This document shows positions 51,748 to 60,549 of a stretch of DNA of 64,000 bases, in pieces. Source of the DNA: Lapillicoccus jejuensis (lineage in GTDB: Bacteria; Actinomycetota; Actinomycetes; Actinomycetales; Dermatophilaceae); contig NZ_VFMN01000001.1 in assembly GCF_006715055.1 (NCBI RefSeq), positions 3,472,001 to 3,536,000 on the forward strand, given 5' to 3'. A program made the translations under genes and the position numbers. The notes under the pieces are model-generated. The model did no database searches. It was not told the origin of the DNA and saw nothing but the letters and a program-made list of their open reading frames with translations. Position 1 is the stretch's first letter. Each line of letters begins with the position of its first letter.

Positions 51748-52788
51748 GTGCGAGCGGTCCTCGTCGAGGCGTACGGCGCCCCGCCCCGCCTCACCGACGT
51801 CCCCGACCCGTCCGCGCCCGACGGCGGCGTCGTCGTCGCGGTCGAGGCGACCGGGGTGTGCCGCTCGGACTGGCACGCCTGGACGGGGCACGACCCGGTG
51901 GCGCTGCCGCACGTACCCGGCCACGAGCTGGCCGGCACGGTCGCCGAGGTCGGCTCGGGCGTGACCGGCTGGCGGGTCGGGGACCGGGTCACCGTCCCCT
52001 TCGTCTGCGGGTGCGGCGTGTGCGCCTACTGTCGCGCCGGCGACGCGCAGGTCTGCCCCGACCAGACCCAGCCCGGGTTCACCCACTGGGGCTCGTACGC
52101 CGACCGCGTGGTCCTGCACGCGGCCGACACCAACCTCGTGGCGCTGCCGGACGACCTCGACGCGGTCACCGCCGCGTCGCTGGGGTGCCGGTTCGCGACG
52201 TCGTACCGGGCCCTGACCGCGCACGGCGGGCTGGGCGAGGGGCAGTGGCTGGCGGTGCACGGCGCCGGTGGCGTCGGTCTGGCCGCGGTGCTCGTCGCGC
52301 GGGCGCTGGGCGCCCGCACCGTCGTCGTCGACCCGTCGCCCGCCGCCCGCGAGCGGGCCCTCGAGCTCGGCGCCGAGCAGGCCGTCGACCCGGCCGCCGG
52401 CGACGTCGCGCAGGTCGTCACCGAGGTGACCGGCGGGGGAGCGCACGTCGGGGTCGACGCCGTCGGCTCGGCCGCGACGGCCACCGCCTCGGTCCGCTCG
52501 CTGCGCCGCCGCGGCCGGCACGTCCAGGTCGGGCTGCTCTTCGGCGCCGACGCGACCCCGCCGCTGCCGATGGACCGGGTCGTCGCGCACGAGCTGTCGG
52601 TGCACGGCTCGCACGGGATGGCGGCGGCCGACTACCCGGGGATGCTGCGCCGCGTCGCGGCCGGCCGGCTCGACCCGGGGCTGCTCGTCGGTCGGGTCGT
52701 CCCGCTCGCGGACGCCCCGGACGCGCTCGTCGCGATGAGCGCGCCGGCGCAGGGGCCGGGGATGACGGTCGTCGACCTGCGTCGCTAG
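51748..52788 (+). CDS. zinc-dependent alcohol dehydrogenase (MDR family)
   Basis: 346-aa medium-chain dehydrogenase. The catalytic zinc site is ATGVCRSDWHAWTGH and VPGHELAGTVAEVGSGV. The structural zinc lobe CGCGVCAYCRAGDAQVC has four cysteines. The nucleotide fold is AVHGAGGVGLAAVLVARALGARTVVVDPS; the Asp after the beta2 strand suggests NAD(H). It starts with GTG 10 nt after the ABC-F stop, so it may be cotranscribed. Substrate unknown. Confidence 0.9.
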   Translation: MRAVLVEAYGAPPRLTDVPDPSAPDGGVVVAVEATGVCRSDWHAWTGHDPVALPHVPGHELAGTVAEVGSGVTGWRVGDRVTVPFVCGCGVCAYCRAGDAQVCPDQTQPGFTHWGSYADRVVLHAADTNLVALPDDLDAVTAASLGCRFATSYRALTAHGGLGEGQWLAVHGAGGVGLAAVLVARALGARTVVVDPSPAARERALELGAEQAVDPAAGDVAQVVTEVTGGGAHVGVDAVGSAATATASVRSLRRRGRHVQVGLLFGADATPPLPMDRVVAHELSVHGSHGMAAADYPGMLRRVAAGRLDPGLLVGRVVPLADAPDALVAMSAPAQGPGMTVVDLRR

Positions 52789-52857
52789 CCCCCTCGCACC
52801 ACGGCAGGGCGCCCCACCACACCACCGCCCCGCCCGCCACCGTCGTCGACCCCCGTG

Positions 52858-52896
52858 CATAACGCGACACACTGTTTCGGATAATGGACCGTTATG
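52858..52896 (+). promoter_or_regulatory. nirA promoter with inverted repeat
   Basis: GATAAT (52880-52885) is a good -10 box and ends 8 nt before ATG 52894, so the transcript starts within about 2 nt of the start codon. The inverted repeat CATAACG (52858-52864) / CGTTATG (52890-52896) brackets the promoter and covers the start codon. A repressor bound there would control sulfate reduction. The remaining gap (52789-52857) shows nothing else. Confidence 0.45.
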
Positions 52897-54606
52897 ACAG
52901 ACGGTCCCTCCCAGCCGCACACTGACACGGTGACGGCCTCCCCTCCCCGCACGCGCACCCGCGCGCCGCAGCCCACCGGTGCGTGGGCCGACGGCGACCG
53001 CACCCCGCTCAACGCCAACGAGGCGTTCAAGCAGGAGGACGACGGCCTCAACGTCCGCCAGCGGATCATCGAGGAGTACAGCCGCGACGGCTTCACCTCG
53101 ATCACCGACGAGGACCTGCGGGGGCGCATGCGCTGGTGGGGGCTCTACACCCAGCGCAAGCCCGGGATCGACGGCGGCCGCACCGCCGCGCTCGACCCGT
53201 CCGAGCTCGACGACGAGTACTTCATGCTCCGGATCCGCTCCGACGGCGGCCAGCTCTCCGGCGAGCAGCTGCGCACCATCGCCGAGGTCAGCACGCAGTT
53301 CGCGCGCGACACCGCCGACGTCACCGACCGGCAGAACATCCAGCTGCACTGGATCCGCGTCGAGGACGTCCCCGAGATCTGGGAGCGGCTCGAGGCCGTC
53401 CGGCTCATGACGACCGAGGCCTGCGGTGACACCCCGCGCGTCATCCTCGGCTCGCCGGTCGCCGGGATCGCCGCCGACGAGATCATCGACGGCACCCCGG
53501 CCCTCGAGGCGATCCGCGACCGCTGGATCGGCGACCCCGAGTTCTCCAACCTGCCGCGCAAGTTCAAGACGGCCATCTCCGGCCACCCCTCGCTCGACAT
53601 CGCGCACGAGGCCAACGACATCTCCTTCGTCGGCGTCGTCCACCCCGAGCACGGCCCCGGCTTCGACGTCTGGGTCGGCGGCGGCCTGTCGACCAACCCG
53701 ATCTTCGCCCAGCGCCTCGGTGCCTGGGTGCCGCTCGAGGAGGTGCCCGAGGTCTGGAAGGGCGTCGTCTCGATCTTCCGCGACCACGGCTACCGCCGGC
53801 TGCGGAACAAGGCCCGCCTCAAGTTCCTCCTCGCCGACTGGGGCCCGGAGAGGTTCCGCCGCGTCCTCGAGGAGGAGTACCTCGGCCGCCCGCTGGTCGA
53901 CGGCCCGCCGCCGGCGCACCCCGCCGACCGCCGCCGCGACCACGTCGGAGTGCACAAGCAGAAGGACGGCCGGGTCTGGGTCGGCGTCGCGCCCGTCGCC
54001 GGCCGGGTCAGCGGCACGGTCCTCGGGCGCCTGGCCGACCTCGCCACCGAGCACGGCTCGGGTCGGGTCCGGCTCACCGCCCAGCAGAAGCTGCTCGTCC
54101 TCGACGTCGACCCGGCGTCGGTCGACCAGCTCGTCGCCGGCCTCGCCGAGATCGGCCTGTCGGCCGACCCGAGCGAGTTCCGCCGCGGCGTACTCGCCTG
54201 CACGGGCATCGAGTTCTGCAAGCTGGCCATCGTCGAGACCAAGGCCACCGCGCGTCGTACGGTCGAGGAGCTCGAGCGCCGGCTGCCCGGCTTCGACGCG
54301 CCGTTCACGCTGCACGTCAACGGCTGCCCCAACAGCTGCGCCCGCTTCCAGGTCGCCGACGTCGGCCTCAAGGGCATCGTCATGAGCGACGAGCAGGGCC
54401 ACGACGTCGAGGGCTTCCAGGTCCACGTCGGCGGCGCCATCGGCGTCGACGCCCAGCTGGCCCGCAAGACCCGCCAGCTGCGGGTCACCTCGGCCGAGCT
54501 GCCCGACTACGTCGAGCGCCTGGCCACCCGCTACCTGGACCAGCGCGACGAGGGCGAGTCGTTCGCGCTCTGGGCCCGCCGTGTCCCCGAGGAGGAGCTG
54601 CGATGA
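52894..54606 (+). CDS. nirA: ferredoxin-dependent sulfite reductase
   Basis: 570-aa enzyme that reduces sulfite to sulfide with ferredoxin, using siroheme coupled to [4Fe-4S]. The cluster/siroheme cysteines are C436, C442 (LACTGIEFCKLA), C478 and C482 (VNGCPNSCARF), the usual C-x5-C ... C-x3-C. The ferredoxin-type architecture (GRMRWWGLYTQRKPGIDGG, TRQNIQLHWI-like TDRQNIQLHWIRVEDVPEIW) matches mycobacterial NirA, which works on sulfite rather than nitrite. Context (cysH, siroheme genes) supports sulfite. The first 40 residues are disordered. Overlaps cysH (ATGA). Confidence 0.95.
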   Translation: MTDGPSQPHTDTVTASPPRTRTRAPQPTGAWADGDRTPLNANEAFKQEDDGLNVRQRIIEEYSRDGFTSITDEDLRGRMRWWGLYTQRKPGIDGGRTAALDPSELDDEYFMLRIRSDGGQLSGEQLRTIAEVSTQFARDTADVTDRQNIQLHWIRVEDVPEIWERLEAVRLMTTEACGDTPRVILGSPVAGIAADEIIDGTPALEAIRDRWIGDPEFSNLPRKFKTAISGHPSLDIAHEANDISFVGVVHPEHGPGFDVWVGGGLSTNPIFAQRLGAWVPLEEVPEVWKGVVSIFRDHGYRRLRNKARLKFLLADWGPERFRRVLEEEYLGRPLVDGPPPAHPADRRRDHVGVHKQKDGRVWVGVAPVAGRVSGTVLGRLADLATEHGSGRVRLTAQQKLLVLDVDPASVDQLVAGLAEIGLSADPSEFRRGVLACTGIEFCKLAIVETKATARRTVEELERRLPGFDAPFTLHVNGCPNSCARFQVADVGLKGIVMSDEQGHDVEGFQVHVGGAIGVDAQLARKTRQLRVTSAELPDYVERLATRYLDQRDEGESFALWARRVPEEELR

Positions 54607-55367
54607 CCGTCACCGTCCCCCGCACCGGCGAGGCGACTCGCGCCGAGACCCTGCGCGACCTCGTCGAGGAGGGCAGCCGCGTGGTCGGCGACCTCGGCCC
54701 CGGCCGCGAGCCGGCGACGTACGAGGAGCGCGTCGAGATGGCGCGCCGAGCGCTGCGCTGGGCCCACGAGACCTTCGGTGAGGCGCTCACCGTCGCCAGC
54801 TCGATGGGCGACACCGTCATGGTGCACCTGGCCGGCACGACGATCCCCGGCTGCGACGTCTTCTTCCTCGACACCGGCTACCACTTCGCCGAGACCATCG
54901 GCACCCGCGACGCGTACGACGTCATGCTGCCCATCCGCGTGCGCACCGTCCTGCCACTGCTCAGCGTCAAGCAGCAGGACGTCGAGTACGGCCCGCGGCT
55001 GCACGACCGCGACCCCGACCTGTGCTGCGCGCTGCGCAAGGTCGAGCCGCTGCAGCGGGCGCTGCGCGGCCGCCAGGCGTGGGTGAGCGGGCTGCGCCGC
55101 GACGAGTCGCCGTCGCGCGCGGACACCCCGGTCGTGGGCTGGGACGCCAAGCGCGAGATGGTCAAGCTCAACCCGCTCGCGACCTGGACCCACGACGACG
55201 TCGAGCGGTTCGTCGCCGAGGAGGGCGTGTTCGAGAACCCGCTCAAGCACGAGGGCTACGCCTCCATCGGCTGCGGGCCGTGCACCCGGGCGATCAAGCC
55301 CGGTGAGGACGAGCGCGCCGGTCGCTGGGCCGGCAGCGCCAAGACCGAGTGCGGGCTGCACACCTGA
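54603..55367 (+). CDS. cysH: APS reductase (4Fe-4S, thioredoxin-dependent)
   Basis: 254-aa PAPS-reductase-family enzyme. The iron-sulfur signature C141-C142 ... C224-xx-C227 (DLCCALRKVEPL, IGCGPCTRA) marks it as an adenylylsulfate (APS) reductase, and the catalytic cysteine is C250 in KTECGLH near the C-terminus. The P-loop-like motif is TVASSMGDTVMVHL. It produces sulfite for NirA. The Fe-S cluster links it to the suf operon at 2-9 kb. Confidence 0.96.
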   Translation: MTVTVPRTGEATRAETLRDLVEEGSRVVGDLGPGREPATYEERVEMARRALRWAHETFGEALTVASSMGDTVMVHLAGTTIPGCDVFFLDTGYHFAETIGTRDAYDVMLPIRVRTVLPLLSVKQQDVEYGPRLHDRDPDLCCALRKVEPLQRALRGRQAWVSGLRRDESPSRADTPVVGWDAKREMVKLNPLATWTHDDVERFVAEEGVFENPLKHEGYASIGCGPCTRAIKPGEDERAGRWAGSAKTECGLHT

Positions 55368-55369
55368 GC

Positions 55370-56656
55370 GTGACCACCGGCTACCCGCTCACCCTCGACG
55401 TCGCCGGGCGCCGGGTCCTCGTCGTCGGCGCCGGTCCGGTCGGTGCCCGGCGAGCCCTCGCGCTCGTCGCCGCCGGCGCCCGGGTCGACGTCGTCGCGCC
55501 CACCGCCGATCCGGCGGTCCGCGAGGCCGCCGCCGCCGGGCTGCTCACCTGGCACCAGCGCCCGTACGACGCCGCCGACCTCACCACCCCCGCCCGGGCC
55601 TGGCTCGTGCACACGGCCACCGGGAGGGCGGCCGACGCGGTCGTCGCCGCGGCCTGCGAGACCGAGGCGGTGTGGTGCACCCGCGCCGACGACGCGTCCG
55701 CCTCGACCGCGTGGACCCCCGCGGTCGCCCGCGGCACCGCCGGTACCCCGGCCGACGGGCTCGTCGTCGCCGTCTCCGGCGACCGGGTCGGCGGGGCGGA
55801 CCCGCGCCGGTCGGCGGCCGTCCGCGACGCCGTCCTCGCCGGGCTGCAGTCCGGCACGCTGCCCGTGCGGCGGGTGCGCCGCCCCGCGGTCGACCCCGGG
55901 GAACCGGCCCGGGTCGGCCGCGTCGCGCTCGTCGGCGGCGGGCCCGGCGACCCCGGACTGCTCACCGTCCGCGGCCGGGCGCTGCTCGCCGCCGCCGACG
56001 TCGTCGTCACCGACCGGCTCGGCCCGCGGGCCGTCCTCGACGCGCTCGGGCCGGACGTCGAGGTCGTCGACGTCGGCAAGCAGCCGCAGCGCCACCCCAT
56101 CCCCCAGGACCGGATCAACGCGCTCCTCGTCGAGCACGCCCTCGCCGGCAAGGACGTCGTCCGGCTCAAGGGCGGCGACCCGTTCGTGCTGGGCCGCGGC
56201 GGCGAGGAGGCGCTCTTCTGCGCCGAGCACGGCGTGCCCGTCGAGGTCGTCCCCGGCGTGACGTCGGCCGTGTCGGTCCCGGCGGCCGCGGGGATCCCGG
56301 TCACCCACCGGGGGATCACGGCGTCGTTCGTCGTCGCGTCCGCGCACGAGGGGGCGAACGAGGCCCTCACCGCCCTGCGCGACGCCCCGGTCACCTCGAC
56401 CCTCGTGCTGCTCATGGGCGTCAGCGCGTTGCGGGAGACGGCCGAGTCGCTCATGGCCGCCGGCCGCCCGGCGTCGACCCCCGTCGCGCTCGTCGAGTCC
56501 GGCTGGACCGCCGACCAGCGCACGACCGTGACGACGCTGGAGAAGGCGGCGGTCGTCGCCGAGGAGGAGGGGGTGCGCGCCCCCGCCGTCGTCGTCGTCG
56601 GCGACGTCGTCGCCCTGCGCGGCCAGCTCGGCGACCTGCACCGCCCCACCCCGTGA
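55370..56656 (+). CDS. cysG: siroheme synthase: precorrin-2 dehydrogenase + uroporphyrinogen-III methyltransferase
   Basis: 428-aa fusion. The N-terminal half (1-165) is an NAD-binding precorrin-2 dehydrogenase-like domain (VLVVGAGPVGARRALALVAAGARVDVVAP). The C-terminal half is SUMT: VALVGGGPGDPGLLTVRGRALLAAADVVVTDRL, then RLKGGDPFVLGRGGEEALF and EVVPGVTSAVSVPAAAGIPVTHRG. It converts uroporphyrinogen III to sirohydrochlorin for NirA. GTG 55370 is chosen, 3 nt after the cysH stop; a GTG at 55349 is possible. Confidence 0.92.
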   Translation: MTTGYPLTLDVAGRRVLVVGAGPVGARRALALVAAGARVDVVAPTADPAVREAAAAGLLTWHQRPYDAADLTTPARAWLVHTATGRAADAVVAAACETEAVWCTRADDASASTAWTPAVARGTAGTPADGLVVAVSGDRVGGADPRRSAAVRDAVLAGLQSGTLPVRRVRRPAVDPGEPARVGRVALVGGGPGDPGLLTVRGRALLAAADVVVTDRLGPRAVLDALGPDVEVVDVGKQPQRHPIPQDRINALLVEHALAGKDVVRLKGGDPFVLGRGGEEALFCAEHGVPVEVVPGVTSAVSVPAAAGIPVTHRGITASFVVASAHEGANEALTALRDAPVTSTLVLLMGVSALRETAESLMAAGRPASTPVALVESGWTADQRTTVTTLEKAAVVAEEEGVRAPAVVVVGDVVALRGQLGDLHRPTP

Positions 56657-57387
56657 CGACGACGACGGGTGACGACCCGACGCCGCTGGTGCTCCTCGCG
56701 CACGGCTCGCCCGACCCGCGGCACGCCGCGGGGGCCGAGGCGGTCGCGGACCGGGTCCGCGCGCTGACGGGGGACCGGCCGGTGCACCTGGCCTACCTCG
56801 ACCACCACGGCCCGTCCGTCGACGACGTCGCCACCGCGCTGCCCGCCGGCACGGGCGGGGTCCTCGCGCCGCTGCTGCTCACCGCGGCCACCCACGTGCG
56901 CGACGACGTCCCCGAGGCCGCCCGGACCCTCGCCTCGACGACCGGCGCCGGGTGGGCCGTCGCCGCCGCCCTCGGCCCCGACCCGCTGCTGCTCGACGCC
57001 TGCGAGGAGCTGCTCGCCCGCGGGGGCACGACGCCCGACCCGGGCACCGCCGTCGTGCTCGTCCTCGGCGGGTCCTCGGCCCGCGACGCGATCACGGCCG
57101 CCGGGGACGCGGCCGCCGAGCGCACGGCCCGCGGGTGGGGCCCCTGGGTCGCCGCCGCCCTCAGCGGCGGAGAGCCGCTCGAGGACGCCGTACGGCGGCT
57201 GCGGGCCACCGCCGGGGTGCGCGGGGTCGTCGCGGTGACCTACATGGTCGCCGACGGGATCCTGCGCGACCGGATGGTCGAGCAGGCCCGCGCCCTCGAC
57301 GTCGACGTCGCGCCGGGGACGTTGGGGGAGACCGGGGCCCTGGCCCGGCTGCTGCTGCGCCGGGCCGCCGAGGCGTCCGTCAGCTGA
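56653..57387 (+). CDS. sirohydrochlorin chelatase (CbiX/SirB-like)
   Basis: 244-aa class II chelatase. Two related halves start LVLLAHGSPDPRHAAGAEAVADRVRAL (with the metal-binding His17-type position) and continue with VLAPLLLTAATHVRDDVPEAA, where the second histidine (THVRDDV) lies. It inserts iron into sirohydrochlorin, completing siroheme for the sulfite reductase two genes upstream. GTG overlaps the cysG stop (GTGA). Its last 8 nt overlap the convergent tetR gene. Confidence 0.9.
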   Translation: MTTTTGDDPTPLVLLAHGSPDPRHAAGAEAVADRVRALTGDRPVHLAYLDHHGPSVDDVATALPAGTGGVLAPLLLTAATHVRDDVPEAARTLASTTGAGWAVAAALGPDPLLLDACEELLARGGTTPDPGTAVVLVLGGSSARDAITAAGDAAAERTARGWGPWVAAALSGGEPLEDAVRRLRATAGVRGVVAVTYMVADGILRDRMVEQARALDVDVAPGTLGETGALARLLLRRAAEASVS

Positions 57388-58006
57388 GCTCGTACGGCGC
57401 CCGCAGCGCCGCGAACGCGGTCCGCGCGGCCCGCACCATGTCGATCGACCCGGGGTCGGCCACCCACTGCACCTGCAGCCCGTCGAGGACGGCGACGACG
57501 AGCTGCGCGACCGTGTCGACCGGCGTGCCGGGACGCACCGTCCCGGCGGCGACCCCCCGGCGCAGCGCCCCGGACACCGCCTCGCGCACCGCCTCGAGGT
57601 GCTCGAGCAGCCAGTCGTGCGCGGGGTGCTCGGGGTCGACCGCCTCGGCCGACAGCGTGACGTAGAGCCGGATCAGCCCCGGCCGGGTCGTGTTGAGGGC
57701 CACGACGTGCTCGAGCCGGTCGAGGACGGCGAAGCCCACCGCCTCGTCCGCGGCGGCGACCGCCGCGTCCTCGCGGCCGCGCAGCCGCAGCACCTCGGCG
57801 AGCAGCGCCTCCTTGGAGCCGACGTGGTGCAGCACCCCGGCGGCGCTGAGGCCGACCCGCTCGCCGACCTGCGCCACCGACGTGCCGCGGAAGCCGCCCT
57901 CGGCGAAGGCCGCGAACGCAGCACGGACGACGGCCTCGCGGGTCGCCCCCGAGCGGGACCCGCGAGGCCGTCCGGGGCCGCGCCCCGTCCTGCCGTCGGC
58001 CGTCAT
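57380..58006 (-). CDS. TetR-family regulator
   Basis: 208-aa regulator. The helix-turn-helix spans about residues 23-66 (REAVVRAAFAAFAEGGFRGTSVAQVGERVGLSAAGVLHHVGSKEALL); the basic N-terminal arm (GRGPGRPRGSRSG) precedes it. The ligand-binding half is helical, with the TetR_C-like VSGALRRGVAAGTVRPGTPVDTVAQLVVAVLDGLQVQWV. It is 16 nt downstream of the GH3 glycosidase gene on the same strand, so it probably regulates that gene (and itself), perhaps through the palindrome near 60496. Confidence 0.9.
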   Translation of the reverse strand: MTADGRTGRGPGRPRGSRSGATREAVVRAAFAAFAEGGFRGTSVAQVGERVGLSAAGVLHHVGSKEALLAEVLRLRGREDAAVAAADEAVGFAVLDRLEHVVALNTTRPGLIRLYVTLSAEAVDPEHPAHDWLLEHLEAVREAVSGALRRGVAAGTVRPGTPVDTVAQLVVAVLDGLQVQWVADPGSIDMVRAARTAFAALRAPYELS

Positions 58007-58022
58007 CGACGTGCCGGCCGAC

Positions 58023-60446
58023 TCACCCGAGCGCGATGCGCGCCCGGACGTCCCCGAGGCCGCGGGCCAGCAGCAGCTCGCCGCCGTCGGCCAGCCGCGC
58101 CCACCGGCCCGCCGCCTCGTCCCACCGGCGCCACAGCCGCTCGTCGCAGGCGACCTCGACCCGCGCCGACGCGCCGGGGTCGAGCACGACGGCCGTCCAC
58201 CCGACGAGCCGCACCGGCTGGTCCGCCTCGGCGGGGCGCAGGTAGGCCTGGACGACCTCGCGCGAGCGGCGCCCGCCGGTGTTGGTCACCTCGACGGAGA
58301 CCCGCCACCCGCCGTCGGCCCCCTCCCGGCGGGCCGAGGCGGCGCCGTACGCCCAGGTCGCGTAGCCGAGGCCGTGGCCGAACCAGAACAGCGGCGCCGG
58401 CGCCCGGCCGGCGTCGTACCCGCGGTAGCCGACGAAGGTGCCCTCGGTGTACTCCAGCACCCCGTCGACCGGGGTGACCGACCAGGCCGGGCTGGCGCCG
58501 TCGGCGGCGGGGTACGACGTGACGAGCCGCCCGGTGGGCTCCTGCGCGCCGGTGAGCACGGCCGCGACGGCGTGCCCGCCCTCCTGGCCCGGCAGCCCGG
58601 CGACGAGGACGGCGTCGACGTCGCCCTGCCACGGCATGAGCACCGGGGTCGCGGCGTTGACGACGACGACCGTACGGCGCGCCGCGGCGGCGACCGCGCG
58701 CACCATCGCGTCCTGCTCCCCGGGCAGCGCCAGCGTGGTCTTGTCCATCGCCTCGGTCTCCTGCTCGGGCGTCAGCCCGACGACCACCACCGCGACGTCG
58801 GCCGCGGCGGCGGCGCGGGCCGCCTCGGCGAGGACCTCGTCGCTCGAGCGCGGGGCGGGCTCGAGCACGAGGCCGAGCAGCCGGGCGCCGGAGACACCGA
58901 CCGATCCGGACGGCGGCCGGGAGACCGCCTCGACGAGCGCGCCGCCCTCGGGCAGGGTCACCGTCGTGGTGGTCGTCGGCGCGTTGAGCACGCCCTCGCC
59001 CGGGTCGTCGCCGAGCGCGGCCAGCTCGTCGGTCGTCGTCGTGCCGCCGGCGGTGACCTCCCAGCGCCCCAGGCCGAGGGCCCCCACGACGACGTCGCCG
59101 GTCAGCGACGTGCGGGCGCGGAAGCGGACGAGCGCCACGTCGTCGCCGTAGTCGTCGTCGAACCCGACCATGAGCTGCGCGACCGGCAGGTGGCGGTCGT
59201 CGAGCACGCGGCCGTAGGAGTCCTCGACGACGACCTGGACGCCGGGCTCGCCGGTTCCCGGGTGGGTGACGTCCCGGCTCGCGGGGACCGCGCGGGCGCG
59301 GACGGGGACGCCGTCGACGACGGTGAGCCGGTCGCCGAGCACGGCGGACAGGCCGTCGGCGATGTCGACGGAGTACGGCGGGTTGACCTGCGCCGAGCCG
59401 CCGCCCATCGTCACGGTGTCGAGGGCCGGGCGCCCGACGAGGGCGACGGTCGCACCCTCCGCGAGCGGGAGGGTGCCGTCGTTGGTCAGCACGGTCATCC
59501 CGGCGGCGGCGAGCCGGGTCAGCTGCTCGCGGCGGACGGGGGAGTCGGGCTGCTCGACGTCGCTCGGCCAGGTGCGCGGGGTGCCCAGCGCGCCGACCCG
59601 GTCGGCCAGCCTCAGCAGCCGGACGAGGTGCTCGTCGACGACCTCCTCGCCGACCTCGCCCGCCTCGACGGCGGCGACGAGCGCGTCGCCCCAGGGCCCG
59701 TCGGGACCGGGCATGACGAGGTCGAGACCGCCGTTGGCCGACGCGGCGGTGCTCGTCGTGGCGAACCAGTCGCTCATGAGCAGGCCGTCCCAGCCCCACT
59801 CGCCCTTGACGACGTCCTCGACGACGTGGTGCTGCTCGGTGGCCGGCACGCCGTCGACGAGGTTGTACGCCGCCATGAGCGTCCAGGGGTGCGCCTCGTG
59901 GGCGAGCTCGAAGGGCAGCAGGTAGAGCTCGCGCAGCACCCGCTCGCCGAGCCGGTCGTCGACGGTGTGCCGCTGCGTCTCCGCCTCGTTGGCGACCAGG
60001 TGCTTGGGGCAGGCGCCGACGCCGCGGGCCTGCAGCCCGCGCACGTAGCCGGCGGCGATCCGCCCGGTGAGCAGCGGGTCCTCGGAGTACGCCTCGAAGA
60101 GCCGGCCGCCGAGCGGGCTGCGGTGCAGGTTGACGGTGGGGCCGAGGACGACGTGGATGTGCTGGCGCAGCGCCTCGTCGGCGACGATGCCGCCGACCTC
60201 CTGCGCCGCGTCCTCGTCCCACGCCGACGCCAGCAGCGTCGCGTTGGGGAAGAGCGCGACGGCCTCGCCGCCGGTGAACGTCAGCCCGCGCACCCCCGTC
60301 GGCCCGTCGGAGAAGGCCATCGGCTCCAGCCCGATCCGCGGCTCCCCGGCGAGGGTGAACATCGTCGCCCCGGTGAGCAGCCGCACCTTGGTCGGCAGGT
60401 CGAGGCGGGCGACCAGCTCGCCGTACGGCGTCTCGTCGGCGGTCAT
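58023..60446 (-). CDS. glycoside hydrolase family 3 (beta-glucosidase-like)
   Basis: 807-aa intracellular glycosidase. The (beta/alpha)8 domain carries SDGPTGVR (residues 46-53), GVGACPKHLVANEAETQR (about 143-160) and the nucleophile Asp226 in LLMSDWFATTS. The second alpha/beta domain follows (AAAGMTVLTNDGTLPLAEGATVALVG), interrupted by a PA14-like insertion (about 400-480), then VVVVGLTPEQETEAMDKTTLALPGEQ with the acid/base region, and a C-terminal fibronectin III-like domain. There is no signal peptide. It would cleave beta-glucosides taken up by the cell. Confidence 0.93.
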   Translation of the reverse strand: MTADETPYGELVARLDLPTKVRLLTGATMFTLAGEPRIGLEPMAFSDGPTGVRGLTFTGGEAVALFPNATLLASAWDEDAAQEVGGIVADEALRQHIHVVLGPTVNLHRSPLGGRLFEAYSEDPLLTGRIAAGYVRGLQARGVGACPKHLVANEAETQRHTVDDRLGERVLRELYLLPFELAHEAHPWTLMAAYNLVDGVPATEQHHVVEDVVKGEWGWDGLLMSDWFATTSTAASANGGLDLVMPGPDGPWGDALVAAVEAGEVGEEVVDEHLVRLLRLADRVGALGTPRTWPSDVEQPDSPVRREQLTRLAAAGMTVLTNDGTLPLAEGATVALVGRPALDTVTMGGGSAQVNPPYSVDIADGLSAVLGDRLTVVDGVPVRARAVPASRDVTHPGTGEPGVQVVVEDSYGRVLDDRHLPVAQLMVGFDDDYGDDVALVRFRARTSLTGDVVVGALGLGRWEVTAGGTTTTDELAALGDDPGEGVLNAPTTTTTVTLPEGGALVEAVSRPPSGSVGVSGARLLGLVLEPAPRSSDEVLAEAARAAAAADVAVVVVGLTPEQETEAMDKTTLALPGEQDAMVRAVAAAARRTVVVVNAATPVLMPWQGDVDAVLVAGLPGQEGGHAVAAVLTGAQEPTGRLVTSYPAADGASPAWSVTPVDGVLEYTEGTFVGYRGYDAGRAPAPLFWFGHGLGYATWAYGAASARREGADGGWRVSVEVTNTGGRRSREVVQAYLRPAEADQPVRLVGWTAVVLDPGASARVEVACDERLWRRWDEAAGRWARLADGGELLLARGLGDVRARIALG

Positions 60447-60482
60447 CCGCGCTCTCCTCGGGGTCGGGGGTCGGCACGACCC

Positions 60483-60510
60483 GGAAACTGAACGACACGT
60501 TAATTAGTCC
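60483..60510. promoter_or_regulatory. palindromic operator candidate between GH3 and enoyl-CoA hydratase
   Basis: AACG-ACA-CGTT (60491-60501) is a perfect short palindrome inside a wider imperfect one running from GGA at 60483 to TCC at 60510. It lies 37-64 bp upstream of the GH3 start in an A/T-rich patch, the expected place for a TetR operator. Confidence 0.4.
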
Positions 60511-60535
60511 GCCGGCGGGTGTCCAGCCGCGGACT

Positions 60536-60541
60536 TGTAAT
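60536..60541 (+). promoter_or_regulatory. near-leaderless promoter of enoyl-CoA hydratase
   Basis: TGTAAT (60536-60541) resembles a -10 box and ends 8 nt before GTG 60550, so transcription would start within 2 nt of the start codon. Confidence 0.4.
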
Positions 60542-60549
60542 CTCGCGAG

